Of a stretch of DNA of 64,000 bases, positions 33,942 through 42,692 are shown one piece after another. Numbering within the stretch: the stretch's first letter is position 1; the number at the start of each line of letters is the position of its first letter. The stretch is taken from assembly GCA_965213885.1 (NCBI GenBank), contig OZ243919.1, positions 744,001-808,000 of the forward strand, written 5' to 3'. The translations under genes were made by a program, and so were the position numbers. A model generated the notes under the pieces. That model saw only the letters and a program-made list of their open reading frames with translations, ran no database searches and was not told the origin of the DNA. The stretch is from VYFG01 sp965213885 (GTDB lineage Bacteria > Pseudomonadota > Gammaproteobacteria > Arenicellales > Poriferihabitantaceae).

Positions 33942-35975
33942 ATGCCCACTATCCGGGATCCCCTGCTGAGTCCCCTGACGATCCGTGGCAAGCGGTTCCG
34001 GAATCGCATCATGTCCACCAGTCACGCCTGCGGCCTGGAGGAGGACGGCGGTATGCCTGCGGAACGCTACCAGGTCTATCACGAGGCGAAGGCCCGGGGT
34101 GGTATCGGACTCACCATGTTCGGCGGCTCTGCCTACGTATCGCCGGATTCCACCTGGTCGTCGGGGCAGCTCAACATGTCCTCGGACCGTATCATTCCCT
34201 ACCTGGCGCAATTCTCCCGGCGGGTGCACGAGGCCGGCGCGGCGATCATGATCCAGTTGACGCACCTCGGGCGGCGCGGGGAATCCCTGAGCCAGAACTG
34301 GTTGCCCACCCTGGCGCCCTCGGTGGTGCGGGAGACCGGGCACCGGAGTTTTCCCCGGGAAATGGACAGGCACGACATCGCGCGCATTGTCAGGGCCTTT
34401 GGTGACGCGGCCTGGCGTGCCAGGGAGGGCGGCCTGGAAGGCCTGGAGACCATGATCGGCGGACACCTGATCGGTCAGTTCCTCTCGCCGGTCACCAACC
34501 GGCGGACGGACGGCTACGGCGGTTCCGAGGAGAACCGCTGCCGTTTCGGTCTCGAAGTGCACGAGGAGATCCGCCGCCGGGTGGGAGAAGACTTCATCGT
34601 CGGCATGCGGTTCCCCATCGACGAAACCCTGAAGGAGGGGCTGAGTTTCGAGGAATGCGTATCCATGGCGCTGCGCTTCCAGGCATCCGGGCTGATGGAC
34701 TACTTCAATGTCAACTACGGCCGCATCGACACCGAACTGGCGCTGGTCACCGATTGCATGCCGGGCATGGCCTCGCCCATCGCGCCCTGGCTCGAGAAGG
34801 CGGGCGCATTCAGGCGTGAAGTGGGTCTGCCGGTGTTTCACGCCGCGCGGATCACGGACATCGCAACCGCCCGCTATGCCATCCGTGAGGGGCTGCTTGA
34901 CATGGTTGCCATGACACGGGGACACATTGCCGATCCGGAGATCGTCAACAAACTGATCCGGGGTGAGGAGGAGCGCATCCGGCCCTGCGTCGGGATGACC
35001 CACTGCATGGGGGATACCCGTCCCACCTGTGCGCACAATGCCGCTACCGGTCGGGAACAGCGATGGCCCCAGGTCATCGGCAGGGCGCGGACGCCGGGCC
35101 GCAGATGCGTGGTGGTGGGTGGTGGCCCTGCAGGCCTGGAAGCCGCCCGGGTGCTCGGCAGCCGGGGCCATGACGTGATCCTGTTCGAGGCGGCGGATGA
35201 TCTTGGTGGACAGCTTCGGATGGCCGGCAGAGCGAGCTGGCGGGGAGATGTCGGCGGCGTCATCGACTGGCGGCGGAACGAACTCGGGCACCTTGGCGTC
35301 GACGTGCGTCTCAACACCTACGCAGAGGCGGTGGACATCAGGGCGGAAAACCCGGAAATCGTGATCATTGCAACCGGCGGGGTGCCGGATCTCGAATGGC
35401 TGTCCGGCCATGAACTGGTCACCCCGGCCTGGGATGTGCTCAGCGGTACGGCCCCGCCAAAGGACGAAGCGGTGATCTATGACGGTACCGGGCGGCATCC
35501 CGCGTTGACGGCGGCGGAGGTCTGCTGGGATGCCGGCAGGGAACTGAAACTGGTGCTGCTGGACGATCGGCCCGGGGTGGAACTGCCCTACGGGGAGAGA
35601 GTGATCTGGAAACGGGAGTTTGCCCGTAAGGGGATCGTGCCGATCCTGGAGCGACGGCTCACCGGCGTGGAGCGGGACGGTGACAGGCTGCTGGCTCATT
35701 TTCACCATGAACTGACCGGAGAGCCGATGACACTGTCGGCGATGCAGGTCGTGGTGGAGCATGGCACGGTTCCTGCCGACGGGCTATTCCGGACACTCCG
35801 GGGCGACTCGGTCAATGATGGGGTAGCCGACCTCGATGCGCTGCTGGCGGGCAAGCCCCAGCCCCATTCCTGCGGTGAGGGCGGATTTGCCCTGTACCGG
35901 ATCGGCGATGCCGAATCCAGTCGCAACCTTGCGGCGGGGATTTTCGATGCCCTCAGGTTGTGTTCGGTGATGTGA
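33942..35975 (+). CDS. NADH:flavin oxidoreductase with iron-sulfur and FAD domains, N-methylproline demethylase-like
   Basis: 677 aa from the ATG giving MPTIRDPLLSPLTIRGKRFR. The N-terminal FMN TIM barrel (to about 350) is of the Old Yellow Enzyme type. The 4Fe-4S site is IRPCVGMTHCMGDTRPTCAH and the C-terminal FAD/NAD domain begins RRCVVVGGGPAGLEAARVLG. The ending VVVEHGTVPADGLF is typical of demethylases acting on N-methylproline and related betaines, close to dimethylamine and trimethylamine dehydrogenases. It would oxidise an N-methyl group and pass electrons on. The gene is 10 kb or more from other methylamine genes in the window. Confidence 0.85.
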   Translation: MPTIRDPLLSPLTIRGKRFRNRIMSTSHACGLEEDGGMPAERYQVYHEAKARGGIGLTMFGGSAYVSPDSTWSSGQLNMSSDRIIPYLAQFSRRVHEAGAAIMIQLTHLGRRGESLSQNWLPTLAPSVVRETGHRSFPREMDRHDIARIVRAFGDAAWRAREGGLEGLETMIGGHLIGQFLSPVTNRRTDGYGGSEENRCRFGLEVHEEIRRRVGEDFIVGMRFPIDETLKEGLSFEECVSMALRFQASGLMDYFNVNYGRIDTELALVTDCMPGMASPIAPWLEKAGAFRREVGLPVFHAARITDIATARYAIREGLLDMVAMTRGHIADPEIVNKLIRGEEERIRPCVGMTHCMGDTRPTCAHNAATGREQRWPQVIGRARTPGRRCVVVGGGPAGLEAARVLGSRGHDVILFEAADDLGGQLRMAGRASWRGDVGGVIDWRRNELGHLGVDVRLNTYAEAVDIRAENPEIVIIATGGVPDLEWLSGHELVTPAWDVLSGTAPPKDEAVIYDGTGRHPALTAAEVCWDAGRELKLVLLDDRPGVELPYGERVIWKREFARKGIVPILERRLTGVERDGDRLLAHFHHELTGEPMTLSAMQVVVEHGTVPADGLFRTLRGDSVNDGVADLDALLAGKPQPHSCGEGGFALYRIGDAESSRNLAAGIFDALRLCSVM

Positions 35976-36046
35976 CGGGCCGGATCAGTACCGCCGCGCG
36001 GAAGGGTGGAGGACAGCGCGGTCGGACCGGCGCGTGTGCCGGGAAT

Positions 36047-37009
36047 TCAGGCCTCCGGTCCGGGGGATTCCGTTGACAACAGTATCCCGGCCACCATCAG
36101 ATCCAGGTGGCCGCCGCCGCCGTTCTTGTATGCGGTGATCTCCTCGCCCGATCGCCTGCCGGGATGTTTCCCGCGGGCAAGATCGAAGAGGTCGGCCTGT
36201 ATGTCCCCCCTGGACAGTGTACCCTCTGCGAACGCCGTGACCAGTTCCCCCGAGTCCTCGAGCGCGCTCCAGGGGGCGTCCACAAACACCGATGAGCGGC
36301 GAATGGCCTCCCCGTCGCATTCCCGCATGTCGGTGCGGAAGCTGCCCACCAGGTCGAGGTGTGTGCCCGGCTTCAGCCACTTTCCCAGGATCAGCGGCTC
36401 CTTCGCCATGGTGGCACAGGTGATCAGGTCCGCCTCACGGGCGGCGGCCTCGAGATCCTGGACGGCGGTAATTTCGGTGCCGGGAAGGTCAAGGTTTCGG
36501 ACCATGCCCTCGGCCCGGGCCGGGGTGCGGTTCCAGACGGATACCCGGCGGATGGCGGGGCGAACCGCCAGATGGGCCATGGCCAGGTGTGGGGCCAGTG
36601 CGCCGGCACCAACCACCAGCAGGTTTTCGCAGTCCTTGCGAGCCAGGAAATGACTGCCGGCGGCGGAGTCGGCCGCGGTCTTGCGCAGCGTCAGCGCGGT
36701 ACCGTCCACCACTGCTCCGGGTTTGCCGTTGCTGCCGTCGAACAGTACGAATACGGCCTGGACCGACGGCAGTCCGCTGCCGTTGCACTCGTTGTGCGGA
36801 AAGACCGTCACCAGCTTTGCCCCGAGCGCATGTCCGCGCTGCCAGGCCGGCAGGCTGAGGAAAATATCCTCGCCTCCACCGGCGTTCGGCTGCGTCTGTA
36901 GCAGGCTTTGAGAGAGGTCCACGTCGCGATCATGCGCGTCGATCAGGGCCGGAACCAGCGATATGTAGGGTAATGCCTCGTGAACTTGGCTGCTGTCGAA
37001 GAAGCGCAT
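36047..37009 (-). CDS. Ornithine cyclodeaminase / mu-crystallin family protein
   Basis: 320 aa. Visible are LVTVFPHNECNGSGLPSVQAVFVLFD, the substrate lobe, TALTLRKTAADSAAGSHFLA with the conserved RTxA-like motif, and the NAD loop ENLLVVGAGALAPHLAMAHL. Members include ornithine cyclodeaminase, alanine dehydrogenase and pyrroline-2-carboxylate or ketimine reductases. Convergent with the N-methylproline-demethylase-like gene, it could act on a cyclic imine from proline derivatives. That link is inference. Confidence 0.88.
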   Translation of the reverse strand: MRFFDSSQVHEALPYISLVPALIDAHDRDVDLSQSLLQTQPNAGGGEDIFLSLPAWQRGHALGAKLVTVFPHNECNGSGLPSVQAVFVLFDGSNGKPGAVVDGTALTLRKTAADSAAGSHFLARKDCENLLVVGAGALAPHLAMAHLAVRPAIRRVSVWNRTPARAEGMVRNLDLPGTEITAVQDLEAAAREADLITCATMAKEPLILGKWLKPGTHLDLVGSFRTDMRECDGEAIRRSSVFVDAPWSALEDSGELVTAFAEGTLSRGDIQADLFDLARGKHPGRRSGEEITAYKNGGGGHLDLMVAGILLSTESPGPEA

Positions 37010-37432
37010 GCTGGATACCGTTCAGAAACCGTGTGACGACCATGCTGCTGTCCCGGGCATGGGCCGTGATGCCCGGCCCGGAGAAGAATACGCCTTTTCC
37101 AGGCCTGAGCATAGCTGGAATCGGTACGTCAGCTGCCCACCAGATTTCCTGGGTGAAGACATCATCCGCAGCAAGGGTGAACACTGTCGGAAACTATGGG
37201 GCCTTGCAAAATGCTGCCCCGGAGGCAACCAAGCGGTTACAATCAGGAATACGGGATCAGGTTGATCATCTCGGATCAGGCCGGTTATTGTTGTCGGTGA
37301 AATCGGAATGTATGCCCCATGGGTTTTTTCAGTTAAATCAATTATATTGGCTTTGTTTGTTCCGTAATTTGTCTGGTACCTCTGAATCCACAATAGGATT
37401 TTTTCTGGATTTTCCATAGATCAGGTTTTCCA
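37010..37432. other. Intergenic stretch upstream of sufS
   Basis: No credible gene. It becomes A+T-rich towards 37320-37430 (runs of T at about 37323 and 37400), as expected for a promoter region, but I cannot pick a convincing -35/-10 pair or an IscR-like site. Confidence 0.5.
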
Positions 37433-38686
37433 TTGAACCAAGCAACCATTCCCATGGCATCCACCGCGACGTTCGATATTGATCGAATCCGGCGTGACTT
37501 TCCCATCCTGTCCCGGGAGGTCAACGGCTGTCCGCTGGTCTATCTCGACAATGGCGCAACCTCGCAAAAACCCCGTTCGGTAATCGACACCATCGAGCGC
37601 TACTACAAAGATGAGAACGCCAACATTCACCGCGGTGTGCATCACCTGAGCCAGGTCGCCACCCAGGCCTACGAGGATGCACGGGAAACCATTGCCCGGT
37701 GGATCAATGCGCCGGCGAGCCGGCAGGTACTGTTTACCCGCGGCACCACCGAAGCCATCAACCTGGTGGCCTCCAGTTGGGGCCGCGACGTGCTCTTCCC
37801 GGGCGACGAGATGGTGATTTCCACCATGGAGCACCATTCCAACATTGTTCCCTGGCAGATGGTCTGCGAGGAGCGGTGTGCGAAGCTGAAAGTGATCCCC
37901 ATGTTCGGGAACGGCGAACTGGACATGGATGCCTTCGAGGGGCTGCTGACCGAGCGCACCCGGCTGGTGTCGGTGGCTCACGTGTCCAATACGCTGGGCA
38001 CGATCAACCCGGTGCGGGAGATCATCGGCCGGGCCCATGAGGCCGGGGCGCTGGTGCTGCTCGACGGCGCCCAGGCGCTTCCCCACATGCGGGTCGACGT
38101 GCAGGAACTAGGCGCCGATTTCTACGCGTTTTCGGGGCACAAGGTATTCGGGCCCACCGGTGTCGGCATTCTCTACGGGCGCGAGGAACTGCTGGATTCC
38201 ATGCCGCCCTACCAGGGCGGTGGAGACATGATCGAGAGGGTGACTTTCGAGCGGACCACCTACAATACGCTGCCTCACAAGTTCGAGGCCGGTACGCCGA
38301 ACATTGTCGGGGGCATTGGCCTCGCAGCGGCCATCGACTATGTCTCGGCTCTTGACCAGGCGGCACTCAGGGCCCATGAACAGGGTCTGCTCGACTATGC
38401 CACGTCAGCGCTTTGCGACATTCCCGGGCTCGGCATTGTCGGCACCGCGGCCGCCAAGGCCAGCGTGATTTCCTTCAACCTGGATGGGCAGCATCCGTTT
38501 GACGTCGGTACGCTGCTGGATCAGCAGGGTGTGGCGGTTCGCACGGGGCATCATTGCACCCAGCCGCTGATGGATTACTACGGCATCCCGGGCACGGTTC
38601 GGGCATCCTTCGCGTTCTACAACAGCCACGCAGATGTGGATGCGCTGGTCAATGCCCTCCGGCGCGCGGCGGACATGCTGGGCTGA
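37433..38686 (+). CDS. sufS: SufS-type cysteine desulfurase
   Basis: 417 aa. The PLP enzyme takes sulfur from cysteine for iron-sulfur clusters. The PLP lysine is in FYAFSGHKVFGPTGVGILYG, histidine in EHHSNIVPWQ and the catalytic cysteine in RTGHHCTQPLMDYY. I start at the TTG at 37433, which has AGG 7 bp upstream; an ATG seven codons on (37454) lacks a ribosome-binding site but is nearer the usual start. It overlaps sufE by TGATG. No sufBCD genes follow here, so SufSE acts with scaffold genes elsewhere. Confidence 0.93.
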   Translation: MNQATIPMASTATFDIDRIRRDFPILSREVNGCPLVYLDNGATSQKPRSVIDTIERYYKDENANIHRGVHHLSQVATQAYEDARETIARWINAPASRQVLFTRGTTEAINLVASSWGRDVLFPGDEMVISTMEHHSNIVPWQMVCEERCAKLKVIPMFGNGELDMDAFEGLLTERTRLVSVAHVSNTLGTINPVREIIGRAHEAGALVLLDGAQALPHMRVDVQELGADFYAFSGHKVFGPTGVGILYGREELLDSMPPYQGGGDMIERVTFERTTYNTLPHKFEAGTPNIVGGIGLAAAIDYVSALDQAALRAHEQGLLDYATSALCDIPGLGIVGTAAAKASVISFNLDGQHPFDVGTLLDQQGVAVRTGHHCTQPLMDYYGIPGTVRASFAFYNSHADVDALVNALRRAADMLG

Positions 38687-39111
38687 TGAGCGGGACCATC
38701 AACACCATCCAGGACGAGGTGGTGGAGGAATTCGGTGTTTTCGATCGGTGGATGGACAAATATGAATACCTGATCGACCTCGGCCGGAAACTGCCGCTGA
38801 TCAATGCGGCGTACAAGGACAGCGCGCACCTGATACCCGGCTGCCAGAGCCAGGTCTGGCTCCATTCTGAGCTTGAGGGCGGACGCGTCCGGTTCACCGC
38901 GGACAGCGACGCCATCATCACCAAGGGCATCATTGCGCTCCTGGTCCGGGTGCTGTCAGACCAGAAACCAGGCGATATAGCCGCAGCGGACCTTTACTTC
39001 ATCGACCGCATCGGTCTCAGGGAACACCTGTCGCCCACCCGGTCCAACGGACTGGTCAACATGGTCAACCGGATGCGGGCCATTGGAGAGGAATACGCCC
39101 GGTTGAACTGA
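38686..39111 (+). CDS. sufE: SufE sulfur-acceptor protein
   Basis: 141 aa. The acceptor cysteine is in HLIPGCQSQVWLHSELEGGR, and ITKGIIALLVRVLSDQKPGD and RSNGLVNMVNRMRAIGEEYA complete the family pattern. SufE takes the persulfide from SufS and passes it to the SufBCD scaffold. The ATG overlaps the sufS stop, so the two are translationally coupled. Confidence 0.95.
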   Translation: MSGTINTIQDEVVEEFGVFDRWMDKYEYLIDLGRKLPLINAAYKDSAHLIPGCQSQVWLHSELEGGRVRFTADSDAIITKGIIALLVRVLSDQKPGDIAAADLYFIDRIGLREHLSPTRSNGLVNMVNRMRAIGEEYARLN

Positions 39112-39241
39112 GCCGCCCGGGCGATTGTCCGGGATTCGCTATCACCGGGCTGGAGAATCTGGTCCGTGACGGATGTCCCGCGACCGCCGGGCGGGAACCG
39201 GTGCCGATTCAAGTTTGAATCCGGTGCGGGACAATCGGATG

Positions 39242-41239
39242 CTACTGATCCGCGGTAGTGACTGACTGGGCCAGGCGCACAAGCCGGATGAACTCGTTCC
39301 GGTAGCCGAAAGGATCGTCCCCACGCGCGCCCTGTGCCAGTGCGATGACATCGTCGTAACCATATTCACCGGTGTAACGTCCCCCGTGCAGGAGTTCGCC
39401 GAAGGCGGCAACTGCCGCGGCAAAGCGCACATCACGGGGTGCATCTTCCACGGTACCGAATGCGTCGGCGACGGTCACCGGCCTGGTGATCAGTGTACTC
39501 GTCCGGGCGTCGGGTTGCTTGTAGCGGATTTTCAGGAAGGCGATTTCGCCACTGAATTCGGTGCCTGGCTCCGCTCCGGTTTTCTGGTAGCGAAGGGGGG
39601 GGATCCGTCCCCCGTCCGTATCCGCCAGTATCACCTCGTAGATGGCGGTCACCGCATGCCCCGCACCGATTTCTCCGGCATCGACCTTGTCGTTGCGAAA
39701 ATCCTCGCGTGCAAGCATGCGGGTCTCGTAGCCGATCAGTCGATACTCCCGGACCGCCGCGGGATTGAACTCCACCTGTATCTTCACGTCCTTCGCGATG
39801 GTCACGAGTGTGGAGGTCACTTCCTCGAGGAGTACCTTGCGTGCCTCCGACAGGGAATCAATATAGGCGGCATTGCCGTTGCCGCTCTGGGCAAGGTGCT
39901 GCATCAGGTCGTCGTTGTAGTTGCCCATCCCGAAACCGAGTACCGAGAGGGACACACCGCCCACGCGCTTGCGCGAGATGAAGTCCTCCAGCTCCTCGAC
40001 GTCGGTCATGCCCACGTTGAAATCCCCATCCGTGGCGAGGATCACCCGGTTGACACCGTCCTCGACCATATGCTGCTCGGCCAGGAGGTAGGCCTGTCGG
40101 ATTCCCTCTTCGCCTGCGGTGGAGCCACCGGCCCAGAGACGCTCCAGGCTGGCCAGAATCGTCTTCCGGTCAGAGACCGGGGTCGGCTCCAGCACCACAT
40201 CGGCCGACCCGGCATATGTCACGATCGCGACCCGGTCATCCGGTGCCAGGGCAGTCAGCAGGAGCTCGAAGGAACGGATCAGAAGCGGCAGCTTGTTCGG
40301 CTCGTCCATGGAACCCGAGGTGTCGATGAGAAACACCAGGTTCGCACGAGGCGCGGCGCTTCGGTCGAACTCGTATCCCTTGATCCCAATGTGCATCAGC
40401 CGTGCCGACTCGCTCCAGGGTGCCGGTATCAGGGAGACATGTGTCGCGAATGGCGGGTCACGCGTCTCGGGCGGAGCGTAATCGTAGGTGAAGTAGTTGA
40501 TGAGTTCCTCGGTTCGCACGGAGTCCCTGTCCGGTGGCAGATAGCCGTGGTTCAGCGAGGCTCTGAGGAAGGCGTACGAGGCGGTGTCCACGTCAATCGA
40601 GAAGGTCGAAACCGGGTCCTCGGCGACCAGCTTGACGGGATTGGGGGAGAACTCCGTGAAACGGTCCTCGCCCTGAGCGTAGGAATGACGGGGTGGGGCC
40701 GGTCTGGATTCCAACCCCGACAACATCATCAGGCCCCCTGACAACCCCCCTGACGGGAAGCTCTTGGGAGTTTGGCCGCCCGACAGGGACGGTGGCCGGA
40801 TTGTGCTGTCTGCGATCCTGGCCTGCGCTGCGGCCCCTGCCTCGGTATTTCGGGTCCGGGCTGCATCCGCCGCGGTCCTGGTTTCGGCCTCGGCGAGCCG
40901 GTCCGGGACTGCTGCAGGCGGGTACTGATGTGGCCGGTAAGGCAATTTCTGGGTCACCTGAAGCTGATAGGCGATCAGTCCGGTAACCGCCACGACGACG
41001 GCACTGCCAACAAACGCGAGTGAGGGGCGTGACAGGGGCATGGCAAGTCTCCGTATCCGTTGTGCGAATGCGCCAGGCTCCGGCGCTCTCCCCCTGTGAC
41101 GGATTTCGTCGTCGATTCCTTGGTGATGACGGCTGAACGCAGCCTTCGCTTCGGAGATTGTCCGCTCGCGCACCGGTGCCGGTGCCCGCGGCGTCGTTGC
41201 ATGAAGCACCGACTCCAGTTTTTCGAGTTCGTCACTCAT
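39242..41239 (-). CDS. YfbK-like VWA-domain protein with anti-sigma-like N-terminus
   Basis: 665 aa. An N-terminal cytoplasmic part (MSDELEKLESVLHATTPRAP) and one membrane helix (PSLAFVGSAVVVAVTGLIAY) are followed by a low-complexity linker and a large periplasmic region. FSIDVDTASYAFLRASLNHG is the VWA N-terminal domain, LVFLIDTSGSMDEP is the MIDAS metal motif, and a DUF3520-like end follows. The start ATG overlaps the sigma-factor stop. Position and the short cytoplasmic N-terminus suggest it could hold the sigma factor, like an anti-sigma; this is inference. Confidence 0.8.
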   Translation of the reverse strand: MSDELEKLESVLHATTPRAPAPVRERTISEAKAAFSRHHQGIDDEIRHRGRAPEPGAFAQRIRRLAMPLSRPSLAFVGSAVVVAVTGLIAYQLQVTQKLPYRPHQYPPAAVPDRLAEAETRTAADAARTRNTEAGAAAQARIADSTIRPPSLSGGQTPKSFPSGGLSGGLMMLSGLESRPAPPRHSYAQGEDRFTEFSPNPVKLVAEDPVSTFSIDVDTASYAFLRASLNHGYLPPDRDSVRTEELINYFTYDYAPPETRDPPFATHVSLIPAPWSESARLMHIGIKGYEFDRSAAPRANLVFLIDTSGSMDEPNKLPLLIRSFELLLTALAPDDRVAIVTYAGSADVVLEPTPVSDRKTILASLERLWAGGSTAGEEGIRQAYLLAEQHMVEDGVNRVILATDGDFNVGMTDVEELEDFISRKRVGGVSLSVLGFGMGNYNDDLMQHLAQSGNGNAAYIDSLSEARKVLLEEVTSTLVTIAKDVKIQVEFNPAAVREYRLIGYETRMLAREDFRNDKVDAGEIGAGHAVTAIYEVILADTDGGRIPPLRYQKTGAEPGTEFSGEIAFLKIRYKQPDARTSTLITRPVTVADAFGTVEDAPRDVRFAAAVAAFGELLHGGRYTGEYGYDDVIALAQGARGDDPFGYRNEFIRLVRLAQSVTTADQ

Positions 41240-41781
41240 CAGGCTGTTTCCTCTTCTGCGGCCATGGCACGAAGTCGTTTGCGTACCTCGTGCATCCGCC
41301 ATGACACCGTCGTTTCCGAAATACCGAGCACCTCCCCTGCCTCCGCGTGGCGCAAACCCTCCCCGAGTACCAGGAACACGGTGGTTCTCAGTTCTTCCGA
41401 CAGCTGGTCCAGGGCCTCGCGCAGCCAGATCGATTCGAACATGCCGGCACCCCGATCGGCACGGGATAGGGAGTTGAGCTCGGCAAATCCCCGCTCGCCG
41501 CGTTGACGTGCGGTCCTGCGACGCAGGGCATCATGGGCGGCATTGACCACGACCCGGTAGAGCCACGTGGTGAACCGGCTCTCTCCGCGGAAGGATGCGA
41601 GTTTGGTCGGCAACGCCACACAGACTTCCTGTGCGAGGTCCGCCGCCGCGTCCGCTTCTCCAAGCACACGGGCACCGACCCGATAGATCCGGTCATAGTG
41701 GCGATCAAGCAGTTCCGCAAACGCATCCGGATCGCCCGTGGCGGCCTTGCGGGCCAACCAACTGTCGTTGTTGTCATCCAT
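41239..41781 (-). CDS. ECF-type RNA polymerase sigma factor
   Basis: 180 aa. Region 2 contains FAELLDRHYDRIYRVGARVL, DLAQEVCVALPTKLASFRGE and FTTWLYRVVVNAAHDALRRR; region 4 has HAEAGEVLGISETTVSWRMHE, the -35-binding helix-turn-helix. It directs polymerase to stress or envelope promoters. It is translationally coupled to the VWA membrane protein downstream, the place where an anti-sigma factor normally sits. Confidence 0.93.
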   Translation of the reverse strand: MDDNNDSWLARKAATGDPDAFAELLDRHYDRIYRVGARVLGEADAAADLAQEVCVALPTKLASFRGESRFTTWLYRVVVNAAHDALRRRTARQRGERGFAELNSLSRADRGAGMFESIWLREALDQLSEELRTTVFLVLGEGLRHAEAGEVLGISETTVSWRMHEVRKRLRAMAAEEETA

Positions 41782-42083
41782 GCGAACACATCATTGTTCA
41801 TCCCGGAGTGCTTTTCCCGTTTGACGCATGCCGCACGGGAATCCTTGGGGTACCCTGCAGAGAGGGAAGGCGGGTAGCGGAGTCATGGTAGCGGGCTCCT
41901 GCAGGTTTTGCCGCTGCAAAAGCGCCGTTTTCCGGTGGGAGAGCCCATATGCGCGTCTCCGCCCGCACAAACTCCGCAAATCCGGAACGAATCATGCCTG
42001 CGGCCTCCGCCTGCCGGGAAATCCGGAGTTTGGCTTGTTTGCTGGGATTACCGTCGGTGGAATCCCGATTCTCCCGGCTGAAG
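41782..42083. other. Intergenic stretch upstream of the sigma-factor operon
   Basis: No gene is supported. I see no clear terminator after the SCO gene side and no strong promoter. Short complementary pieces around 41900-41920 are GC-rich but have no T-run. Confidence 0.4.
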
Positions 42084-42692
42084 TCAGTTTTTTCCGGACA
42101 CCGTCGAGGCTGCCGCAACTCCCCGGACCAACCGCACGAGATGGTCCGGACTGGATCCAAATGGCGCTATGGCCCGGACAGCCCCCTGGTGATCCAGTAC
42201 GTAAACATTGGCCGGGTGTTCCATGGTGTAGCTGGACCCCTGTTCGATCCGCCGGTAGGAGACGTTGTACAAGTCCGCCACTGTCCGGATTTCCTCCTCG
42301 GTGCCGGTCAGCCCGATAAGGTTCGGATGAAAGAAGGTGACGTAGGAGGCCAGCCGCTCCACGGTATCCCGCGAGGGGTCGATGGTAATGAAAAGGCCGG
42401 TTACCTGACTATCGGGGAACGCATGGAGGGCGCGCCCGATGTTCGACAGTTCCATGGGACAGACATCGGGACAACTGGTGAACCCGAAGTACATCAGAAC
42501 AGTCTTTCCCTGCAGCTTGTCCGATACGAAACGGCTTCCATCATGCGCCGTCAGCGTGAACTCTCCCCCGGCGGAGGGAGGGGATTCGGCCCCGGCATCG
42601 ACCGCTCCTGTCAGAAGCACAACCAGCAGAACCAGAAACAGCGGCCCGGGGAGGCAGATGGAACCCGGGCAGGAATCGGACCGGGCAATCAT
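42084..42692 (-). CDS. SCO1/SenC-family copper chaperone
   Basis: 202 aa. A hydrophobic export segment (LFLVLLVVLLTGAVDAGAES) is followed by the thioredoxin-fold SCO domain: YFGFTSCPDVCPMELSN has the canonical CX3C copper site (Cys74, Cys78), and EHPANVYVLDHQG has the histidine ligand. SCO proteins deliver copper to periplasmic or membrane enzymes. Its start overlaps the SCO-MauG stop (ATGA). In the methanethiol-oxidase locus such a protein is expected to mature the copper enzyme MtoX. Confidence 0.92.
   Translation of the reverse strand: MIARSDSCPGSICLPGPLFLVLLVVLLTGAVDAGAESPPSAGGEFTLTAHDGSRFVSDKLQGKTVLMYFGFTSCPDVCPMELSNIGRALHAFPDSQVTGLFITIDPSRDTVERLASYVTFFHPNLIGLTGTEEEIRTVADLYNVSYRRIEQGSSYTMEHPANVYVLDHQGAVRAIAPFGSSPDHLVRLVRGVAAASTVSGKN

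Noticed and set aside
33921..35762. 613-codon minus-strand frame opposite the N-methylproline-demethylase-like gene
   Set aside because: Shadow of the real plus-strand gene, which has FMN, Fe-S and FAD motifs; the antisense reading has none.
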